Source: Chrysomallon squamiferum (taxonomy: Eukaryota; Mollusca; Gastropoda; Neomphalida; Peltospiridae). From it: 37,500 bases of DNA. Below the pieces are notes generated by a model, which saw nothing but the letters and a program-made list of their open reading frames with translations, made no database searches and was not told the DNA's origin. Both the position numbers and the translations under genes were made by a program. Shown here one piece after another: positions 23,401 to 31,709 of this stretch. Each line of letters opens with the position of its first letter. Position 1 is the first letter of the stretch. The stretch covers positions 6,847,832 to 6,885,331 of the forward strand of contig CM022667.1 in NCBI GenBank assembly GCA_012295275.1, read 5' to 3'.

Positions 23401-23739
23401 AAACTAATTTACAGTGTTTCACAACAAAGACATGCTGCTTCTTAGATGCTAAACAGACGTAAAAGTTGGTACAAGCGATTTAAAAAAAATACATTTATAC
23501 ATCTCAGACATTGTGTGTTAAAAAAACAACTAAAACAAAGTGAAGCAGCAGTAAAGTATGTGTAAAACACAGAATGAAAAGTCAGCTTACATGTACACAA
23601 CCAGTATGCTGATACCAAAACACACACACACAAACCTGTATAATCTGTAATTTAATTCAAACAAATGTTTACGTGTAGATGACACAGGCTGATCTGCTGT
23701 GCAAAACTTGACAAGATCAGCTACAAAAATATTTCTCTT

Positions 23740-24145
23740 TCATCAGTTACACACTGTTACAGACTGTTACACTGAGACACACTGTTACACACTATGACAC
23801 ACTGATACACACTGTTACAGCTACACTGTTACACACTGATACACACTGTTACAGTTACACACTGCTACACACTGTTACAGTTACACACTGATACACTGTT
23901 ACAGCTACACACTGTTACAGTTACACACTGTGACACACTTTGACACACTATTACACACAGTTACACACTGATACACTGTTACACTGACACACTACACACT
24001 GACACACTGACACACTTTGACACACACTATTACACACAGTTACACACTGTTACAGTTACACACTGCTACACACTGTTACAGTTACACACTGATACACACA
24101 CACACTGTTACAGTTACACACTGTGACACACTGTGACACACTGAG
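23740..24145. repeat. TTACACACTG decanucleotide array
   Basis: About 400 bases of 8-14-base units such as ACACTGTTACAG and TTACACACTGATAC, in mixed order. Confidence 0.87.
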
Positions 24146-24224
24146 GGTTCTGATCTCTGGACATACCTGTCTTAAATCACTTGTCCTACCACATCACCAC
24201 TCTGTACACTGTCACTCACAAGTG

Positions 24225-24395
24225 TGCAAGTTTGAACATACATGTGTGAACATACAAGTGTGAACATATAAATGTGAACATACATTGTGAACATACAAGT
24301 GTGAATATATGTGAACATACATGTGTGAACATACAAGTATGAACAGACAAGTGTGAACATACATGTGTGAACATACAAGTGTGAACATACAAGTG
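24225..24395. repeat. 14-bp GTGTGAACATACAA array
   Basis: About eleven units with small changes. The 95-codon minus-strand ORF is the repeat read backwards. Confidence 0.88.
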
Positions 24396-24415
24396 TACAG
24401 GTGTAGAAATCTACA

Positions 24416-25108
24416 GGGATGTCAGGATTTGTGCAATGAATGGAGTAAGAAAAACACACTTTGTCAGTGTACAGGATGGATGTCAGAAGTGAACTAGGTA
24501 GGGCAGTGAGTGGAGTAAGAAAAACACTGAAGTTTGTCAGGATGTGTAACTAGGTAGGGCAGGATGGATGTCACAAGTGTACAGAACTAGGGTAGGGCAG
24601 TGAGTGGAGTAAGAAAAACACACTTTGTCAGTGTACAGGATGGATGTCAGAAGTGAACCAGGTAGGGCAGTGAGTGGAGTAAGAAAAACACACTTTGTCA
24701 GTGTACAGGATGGATGTCAGAAGTGAACTAGGTAGGGCAGTGAGTGGAGTAAGAAAAACACACTTTGTCAGTGTACAGGAGTCAGAAAAGGGCACACACT
24801 TTGGATGTCAGTGTACAGGAGTGGAAAGAAAAACACACTTTGTCAGTGTACAGGATGGATGTCAGAAGTGAACCAGGTAGGGCAGTGAGTGGAGTAAGAA
24901 AAACACACTTTGTCAGTGTACAGGATGGATGTCAGAAGTGAACCAGGTAGGGCAGTGAAGGTGGTAAGAAAAAAGAACTTAAGTTTTGTACAGGATGGAT
25001 GTCAGAAGTGAACCAGGTAGGGCAGTGAAGGTGGTAAGAAAAACACACTTTGTCAGTGTACAGGATGGATGTCAGAAGTGAACCAGGTAGGGCAGTGAAG
25101 GTGACACA
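24416..25108. repeat. 70-bp minisatellite
   Basis: About nine copies of a unit with AAGAAAAACACACTTTGTCA, GTGTACAGGATGGATGTCAG and AAGTGAACCAGGTAGGGCAG. Unit starts are 70 bases apart (24441, 24511). Some copies are rearranged, notably near 24540-24600 and 24780-24830. Confidence 0.9.
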
Positions 25109-25202
25109 CGACAGTAAATCAGTGAACTTGGGGTGACACAGCAGATTACTATTTAAAGAGAAATGTCACGAGAGGCACTATTACTTAAAAAAAAGATTTT
25201 AT

Positions 25203-25292
25203 TGTTACGTACTATCAGCTTGTTACACAGTTCAGTGCTAATGATTTGTTACGTACTATCAGCTTGTTACACAGTTCAGTGCTAATCATTTG
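25203..25292. repeat. 45-bp tandem duplication
   Basis: Two copies starting TGTTACGTACTATCAGCTTG at 25203 and 25248 differ at about one base. Confidence 0.9.
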
Positions 25293-25435
25293 TCAGCCAG
25301 CTTTCACTCACTGTAATTGACAGCACTGCAGTAGCCAGCATGTCAGCTTTGCTAATCTTTTAATCTCAGATTAACCTCACTTCATAATTAGAATATTTTC
25401 TACAGTAGTGTATTAAACAACGTCTTTTATGATGA

Positions 25436-25437
<2 letters not shown>

Positions 25438-25482
<45 letters not shown>
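25438..25482. repeat. TG microsatellite
   Basis: An almost pure TG run. Unique DNA follows to about 25820 with nothing recognised. Confidence 0.9.
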
Positions 25483-25483
<1 letters not shown>

Positions 25484-25824
25484 CTATTTAGCTCTGTGTA
25501 CACATACATCTGTATACACATGACTTATTGTTCCAATAATCAGTAACTTATTTTTACATAACAAGTACTCTCCTGTTAATGAGAAGGTGATGTAACTTGC
25601 TGACTGTTACTAATCAACAACAACACTGAGGAACTCTTTGTTTTTTCTTATATTTTACAAACAATGAAACAGCAGCTGCTGTGGAAACACTGACGTGTAG
25701 ATATACTGATGTGTTAAATATTCACTGGTCTGCATACATAATGAAGTTACTAACAAAATCTAGTTTCACTTCACTAGTTTGTCATTAGAACAGATTTACT
25801 TAAATGTTTTAAAAGAACACATAA

Positions 25825-26000
25825 ATACACATACAGGTACACACATACACACACATACATATCACACATATATATAACATACACACACACAAACATACAT
25901 AATCACACACACATATATACACATACACACATACACACACATACATATCACACATATATATAAACATACACATATACACAAACATACATAATCACACACA

Positions 26001-26037
<37 letters not shown>

Positions 26038-26135
26038 ACACACATACACACACATACAGGTACATATCACACATATATATAAACATACACCTATACACAA
26101 ACATACATAATCACACACACACACATTTTCTGATA

Positions 26136-26180
<45 letters not shown>

Positions 26181-26192
26181 AATAATAATAAT
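25825..26192. repeat. CA-rich minisatellite followed by a 38-base poly(T)
   Basis: Three copies of a roughly 85-115-base segment with ACATATCACACATATATATA and ACACAAACATACATAATCAC, then a pure T run at 26139-26176 and AATAAT. The T-run could be the tail of a minus-strand retroelement, but no body is recognised. Confidence 0.8.
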
Positions 26193-26339
26193 AACTTTTT
26201 TTTTATGTGGAAGTATCTCAATAATATGAATGGAAAGACATACAATCATATACACTGCACAAGCAACAAGTGAAAAAAATAAATAAACAGTAGAAGTTTG
26301 AAGAGAACAGATTTAACATTTAAAGGTTTCCAGTAGGTA

Positions 26340-26660
26340 TATATATAAAAAAAAAAAAAAAAAAAAGAGTAAAGAAACTAAGTAGTTAATTACATTTGAC
26401 CATAAAAGCTTTAGTTATCACAATTTGATCAGTGACATTTCAGTGTGTGTATCTGTGTATCTCTGTGTGTGTGTCTGTGTGTTTGTGTGTGTGTGAATGT
26501 GTGTATATCTGTGCATGTCTGTAGGTGTATCTTTGTGTGTGTGTGTGTGTGTGTGTGTGCTGTATATGTAAAACTATATGATTGTATGTGCATTTGTATG
26601 AAGATGAGTATGTGTCCATGTATGTGAATGTCTGTGTGTCCATGTATGTGAAGATGTGTC
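26340..26660. repeat. Poly(A) run and TG-rich tract
   Basis: A poly(A) run near 26347-26366 and interrupted TG from about 26440 to 26560, then TATGTG-type words. The 26661-27439 interval is AT-rich unique DNA with no supported feature. Confidence 0.75.
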
Positions 26661-27439
26661 TGTAACTGAGTGTATGCACATCTGTGTAAATATATTCATA
26701 CATAACAGCACATATATCTGACTGTGTGTGTTATTTGTCTGTCTATATAAATATGTACATGAATTCAGTTTGAGTGTGCTTTTCACATGAATGATTAAAA
26801 CATTTAAGGACTTTTTTTGTAACAGAATGTCACTGTTTTACTCCATTCAAATCAGACCAAGTCCACTGTGTAACGCAGTATCTCCACGCAGAGTCTAAAT
26901 ACAAGTGACATACTCACATTTCTGTCATACAGCTTTCTTCTAGGTGTTAGAAAATCAATCAAAATAAACCTGCGATTGTTGGAATATTTATAAACAGAAT
27001 TTGATTACAAAATAGAAAAAAACTTCTCCTTACAAACAAGGAATTTATTGTCTGTCTGCTTTTTAAGTGTCTTGGAGAATTCTCCTCTTTGTACGTTTAA
27101 ATTATAAACTTTTTAAAAGTAATACTAAAAAAAAAAAAAAAAAAGAATTTTAATAATTTCTAATGAGGCAGGTTGTTTTTGTTTCTAATTTACTTCCTTT
27201 TTTTTCATAAAAATCTTTTAAAAATAGTTTGTTTTACTTTTTAAATTTTTTTCTTTTTTAAATTGAAAAGTTAAATGTTAGAATAGAAGTATGTTTTTGA
27301 ACAAAGCCAGTGAGATCAAAGTTTGCTCTGTGAGATCAAAGATGTCTGCTCAAGTTTTAAAACACAACACCTGTCTTTCACAGTTCTCCTCCTTTCACTT
27401 ACCCCCCCTCCCCGCGACTTACACACCAGGATGACTTGT

Positions 27440-28175
27440 CCATATCACATACTACCTCTGATATGTGTGCGCCATCTTGGTGACCACAATTATCAAAGTC
27501 AGAGTGGATCATCATAAATCAGCAGAAGTTAATGAGATTGCTGTCAGCGTGCTGAATGAAAATGTGCTTCAAGTTTAAAAAAACAAGCGCGTCTCCTTGC
27601 ATTGTGTCTGAGGGACGGAGCGGGTAAGAGACAGGCTATCAGTGATATTGAGCACACAGTCAGGGACTGATTGATTTACGACCATCGTGTTAGATATAAA
27701 ATAAATTTGTGTGAAGCAGCTGTACCCTGGAGACGGTGTTCTAAATAGCAACCCGTCATTTCAAGTAATCCATCCTGGCCAGTAATCCATTATTTCAGAT
27801 GCTCACATAAATCTTGCCCTTCTATTTCCACTTTAAGTCCCACCCCTGGGCCCCCCTTGCATGAAAGAAAATCTATACGGCTATTGTTTGGCATTCATGA
27901 ATGCACAGTAAAAAGTTGCTTGCCTTTTGCAATAGGTGGGTCTTTTTGTCAGCTGACTTGGACAAGTGCTCTGTTTCTGACAGCTGCCTGACTCAAGCAC
28001 ATCACATGCAAATCAAACTGCCAGGTTGTCCTAGATAAAAAGTATCTTGTTAAACCGATGCAGGAAATTTTCTTCATTAACTTTTATTTACGACCTGCTG
28101 TGTGACGTGTATGAAAAATAAATGACATGATTTGTGGCATGCTTTGACTGATAAGACATGCCATCAATCATCTAC
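27440..28175. promoter_or_regulatory. Large motif-rich island, candidate intronic enhancer
   Basis: About 730 bases of normal-complexity, largely repeat-free sequence lie between simple-sequence tracts. They carry a Hox-PBX-like TGATTTACGAC (27672-27682), a second ATTTACGACC at 28086-28095, two AGTAATCCAT (OTX/PITX-like) copies at 27764 and 27781, the palindrome GCATTCATGAATGC (27891-27904), CAGCTG E-boxes, and ATGATTGATGG on the minus strand (28171-28161). No long ORF. It lies 1-1.6 kb into the proposed intron. Enhancer function is an inference from motif density and contrast with the surroundings. Confidence 0.4.
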
Positions 28176-28274
28176 CAATTACAAACTCTCATTAACTCAT
28201 CCACTTTGTTCCAACTTCTACACAAACGATAATAAAAAAAAATAAAAAATTGTCTACAGTGTGATATATGCACT

Positions 28275-28275
<1 letters not shown>

Positions 28276-28353
<78 letters not shown>
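28276..28353. repeat. Pure GA microsatellite
   Basis: About 38 GA dinucleotides with no interruption, some 700 bases from the minus-strand start codon. A pure purine run of this kind is suited to triplex or GAGA-factor-type binding, although no function is shown. Confidence 0.93.
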
Positions 28354-28356
<3 letters not shown>

Positions 28357-28529
28357 AGTTCACTGAAATTGAGAAAAAAAATTAAATATAAATTTTAAAA
28401 AATATATTAAAAATAATTGTGAGTGTATGTTTGTGTGTGTGCTTGTGGACATACTAGCATCAATACATATTTAAATGAAGAGACGTAGGTAAATCCCAGT
28501 GAGAAAAAGAAAAGAAAAAAATTCCTCGT

Positions 28530-28830
28530 TTCATTAAGTCCCTAGCCGTCGTGTTATCATTGTATTTAATGTAAGAGTTAGCCAATATATCTTGCAAACT
28601 GTCAAACGAGAGCCAGCCTTCTTTGTTTGCACTGTTGAACAAATACATTTACAATAAAAGCAGGGATGATTGATGGGAGTCGAGATTGATTGTTTGAGCG
28701 CCACAAAGCGCCTGTGACAGCTGATTGACAATCAAGCCTATGAGATGTGATTGATGTTTCGCGAACAAACAGCAGATGGTTTCATTCCGACCAGATACCG
28801 AGAAATCCCTTGACCCAGTAGTTGTCTTGA
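28530..28830. promoter_or_regulatory. PBX-like site cluster near the promoter, candidate regulatory island
   Basis: Normal-complexity DNA with four TGATTGA-type matches in about 90 bases (28666-28676, 28684-28692, 28722-28730, 28748-28756), a MEIS-like TGACAG at 28715-28720 next to the third, and CpG-bearing words such as TTTCGCGAAC. It starts about 250 bases inside the proposed intron. Short overlapping minus-strand ORFs here lack coding character. Confidence 0.38.
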
Positions 28831-29042
28831 TTATATCACACAGAGAACAACCTTTCCAAATTCCGTCTTTCGCATGTTCGACTTATGGTGTACTGTTTTG
28901 CCAAATAATTTGTAAACAACCTGATCTTAATAGCCTGTTGACGTCCGACTGTGACAGACTCAATTTGACATGTTAGATCACTGCGAGTCGAGTGATAGGA
29001 CTCGCAAACAGAATATGAATAAAACAAACGTGACATACTCAC
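28831..29042. other. Unique sequence just inside the proposed intron
   Basis: Normal-complexity DNA between the PBX-like cluster and the splice donor. Open frames on both strands are 66-68 codons with no recognisable domain. It may belong to the proximal regulatory region. Confidence 0.3.
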
Positions 29043-29082
29043 TTTTCAGTCGCTTGGGGTAGTTCTGTTTTCTTCTGGGCAT
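29043..29082 (-). CDS. First coding exon (partial) of a NuRD-recruiting zinc-finger regulator, Teashirt/ZNF827-like
   Basis: Reading the minus strand from an ATG at 29082 gives MPRRKQNYPKRLK, then one base of codon 14, then GTGAGTATG, a near-consensus splice donor with its GT at 29042-29041. An in-frame TGA seven codons upstream (29103-29101) shows that this ATG is the first in its frame. RRKQxxP at the extreme N-terminus is the known RBBP4-binding, NuRD-recruiting motif of SALL, FOG, BCL11, ZNF521, TSHZ and ZNF827 transcriptional regulators, which act in the nucleus. From memory, the MPRRKQ start fits TSHZ and ZNF827, and PKRL resembles ZNF827. A very short first coding exon followed by a long phase-1 intron is the gene structure I recall for TSHZ. 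The zinc-finger exon is not in the window, so it should lie beyond position 1. Family-level call is fairly firm; which member it is remains open. Confidence 0.72.
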
Positions 29083-29340
29083 TATCAGCAACAGTTTCAG
29101 TCAGATTATATCGAAAAGTCCCTCAAAACAACATTTGAATCAACAACGTGAAGAGCAGACTCGATGCGCTACGAGCTTCAACAACTCTTGTTTGACCCGG
29201 ATATATTTACACAAAGGTTATCTCAGGACACCGCGGTCTTCGAACATGCGCATTAGCGATGCACATGGTTCCGGCAGGCGATAGAAAGTTACAGATAAGA
29301 AGTGATGGGTGTGCTCATTTATTTTTATTTTTATGTTTTA
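29083..29340. promoter_or_regulatory. Probable bidirectional promoter and 5' UTR region
   Basis: This segment is richer in CpG than its surroundings (for example CCGCGG, TTCGAA, TGCGCA, CCGGCAGGCG) and sits between the minus-strand start codon and the plus-strand gene. It holds CATGCGCA near 29246, resembling a half NRF1 site, a GATA-type AGATAAG near 29294, and no convincing TATA box at a fixed distance from either gene. The minus 5' UTR must begin here or slightly higher. A possible donor for a plus-strand untranslated exon is the GTAAGA at 29341. Start sites for either gene are not visible. Confidence 0.45.
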
Positions 29341-31697
29341 GTAAGAAATTCTTCTGGAAATTTATTGTTTATGATAATTTAAGATAACTCTAGTATAATA
29401 ATAGCACATTGTTTTACAATGACACTCTCTCTAAAACTAAATTATTTAGTTGGAAAAGTTGACGTCTGCTCCACTTGCTTGGTTTCATCTTCAATCATTA
29501 GTTGTTAGTATAATGCACTCATAAAAAAAAAAAAATAATAAAAAATAAAAAATAAAGAACGAAAGAAAGAAGTAAGCTGGTTAAATCAACGTTTCGAGAG
29601 ACATTTACTTCACATAATCAGAATCATTGTACATATATTTTAAATTTATTTCAATTAATTAAAAAAAATTATTTATTTATTCCCAACATTAAAGTTCTAA
29701 TAAATTCAGAATGAAATGTTATCACAGCCAAATACATATTCGAGAAATTAAAATATTTTTAATTAAATAACATCTGGGACATAATCAAATTTTGTATATG
29801 AAAATGACTGAATTTTGTAATTATTCAAATTATAAATTAACAACAATGATATTTCTTCATTTTTCTTTTCTATTTATGCCATTGAATTCAGACTAGGGCA
29901 ATTAAAGATAGGATGTCACCATTTTTATATTTATCAGAAAATGTTCTGTATTGTGTATTTTTAAAGTGAAATATAGTTTGAAAACAGAAAAGTAAAATGT
30001 GGTATTTTACTGATACATCAAGTTGGACAGTTTCCTGACACTAAGTGATTATGATGTGGCTGGAGGCTGTACCACTAAGTGAACTGAGATGTCACATGAG
30101 TTGTCAAATGCAGCAGCTGATAAGAAGCTGTCACAGTTGATGTGAGCCACGTCCATGCTTCATTTCATCCACTGTTGGTGTCAGTGTATCAACACACTGT
30201 TTCAATATATCAACACATTAACATTAAACACGAAATCTACAATGTTGCAAATGATTTGTTATTTTGTTTTGCTATTTATTTGTTTTGTGTGTGAGTGCAT
30301 ATGGACAGACAGACAGACAGGCTCATTCAACTTTTTACTAGCTGAGATAAACCAAAGTTGTTTTTAAAATAAATTATTGGTTTTCTGGATGGAACATAGT
30401 ACAAAAACACTTGTGTTATTTATCTCCAATTGCATTAACAAAATACATGGTATCTGCTGACCTGTCTTCAAACTGTTCATTTAAATGATGCATTATTATT
30501 AAATTTAAAAACAAATAACACTTAATGAATTCAAAGAGATGTCATCTGATATCTTTGCTTATTCATTCAAAATATAACCATAGATTAAAACATACTGATA
30601 ATATTAAATGTTTGAACGTCTTTCTTCTTAATATTTTTTCTTGATTTTACTTTTTTATTTTTTCCACCATTTTCCGTATTGATGAAAGGAGAAAATTATG
30701 AAGAATTATTTAAAGTCTTGTGGGACAGGTTGTTTATATATAAATGGTTGCAGTGTAAGGGAGATAACTGCTTTTTTAATATGTGATTTCAAAATACATA
30801 ATTATTACCATCTGCTCCATTTTCAGAGTAAACTGCATATACTTGGTATTTACATTGTTACGACATATATATACATATATACATACATATATATGTAACT
30901 TACATATAATAGATTTATTTTTTTTTTGTTATTTTTGTTTTCTTGTATTTATTATTATATTTTATTTTATTTTATTTTATTATAGTATACATCATTTTAT
31001 AAATAGACATATTTATTGCTTTGTTAAGATGACAGTAATTTAATATCAACATATCACCAATAATATTGATTTTTGACAAATGTTTTTATTTATTTATCTT
31101 TATATTAAATAAATCTAACAATGAAAACCACAAAACAAGAAAATGGTAAAACAGATCTATGTTAGTTAATGATACACTCAAAACATTTTTGTTTTAACTA
31201 AAACTAATAAAAAGATATCACAATCCCCCCAAAAGACTATAATTAATACTGATACAGATTAACAGTAATGCATGAAATTCTTGTTTCCTGTTAAAAGGGT
31301 TACCTTTTTTTTATTTTATTGTTTATTTGTATTTATTGTATATATTTTTATTATTATTATTATTATAATTTGATTAGATGCAAAGGACTTTAAATCTCAT
31401 AAAAAAGAGCAAACATTTGTTTTTGATGAAACACTCAAACATTGGTTGGAATTGGAAGGTCCATCCCCTGAGACAAAGTTTAGTAAAAATGAATAAATAA
31501 CCAGATGAGAACTGTTAGAAATATGTGAGAGATTCTTGGTCAAAGAAGTCCATTTTTAACAAGTTAATTTTAGTTGTTAATCTCTTTTAGATGCTGAGAC
31601 ATGCCATTACTGTCAATATTTATATTTTTTATGATGTTGTGTTTTTGAATGTATATATTATATACTCCATTATTACAAAAGTGTTTTTATATTCTAG
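29341..31697 (+). other. Probable 5' UTR intron of the plus-strand zinc-finger gene
   Basis: The stretch is AT-rich, without a supported exon, and ends in a pyrimidine-leaning tract with TTCTAG at 31692-31697. A TAA follows at once, in frame with the start codon at 31710, so no upstream coding exon can be joined in this frame. The intron must therefore interrupt the 5' UTR if the acceptor is used. The 5' boundary at 29341 is only a guess from a GTAAGA donor-like hexamer. I see no RNA gene in it. ORFs of 60-86 codons here are low-complexity and AT-driven. Confidence 0.35.
31680..31697 (+). other. 3' splice acceptor before the zinc-finger ORF
   Basis: A T-rich run ending TATATTCTAG is followed by TAACATATCACAATGG. 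The AG at 31696-31697 is the last before the start codon. The next triplet, TAA, is in frame with the ATG, which fixes 31710 as the earliest start in this exon. The ATG context CACAATGG is favourable. Confidence 0.5.
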
Positions 31698-31709
31698 TAA
31701 CATATCACA

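Larger units (their letters stand above)
1..29042 (-). other. Probable giant first intron of the minus-strand NuRD-motif gene
   Basis: This stretch follows the splice donor at 29042-29041 and runs to the window edge. It contains no long ORF outside repeats, and none of its short ORFs reads like a zinc-finger exon on the minus strand. The content is simple repeats, minisatellites and scattered motif-rich islands of normal base composition. Long first introns dense in regulatory DNA are usual for developmental zinc-finger genes. The intron assignment is an inference from the exon; an unrecognised short exon or a nested non-coding RNA gene inside it cannot be excluded. Confidence 0.55.

Noticed and set aside
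26139-26176. 38-base poly(T) as the tail of a LINE or processed pseudogene
   Set aside because: No retroelement body or coding remnant can be seen on the minus strand beyond it; the neighbouring DNA is CA-rich minisatellite and AT-rich unique sequence.
28460-29042. Minus-strand ORFs of 62-68 codons near the NuRD-motif exon
   Set aside because: They are in other frames, have no domain, and the one ending at 29042 starts inside the splice donor of the better-supported exon.
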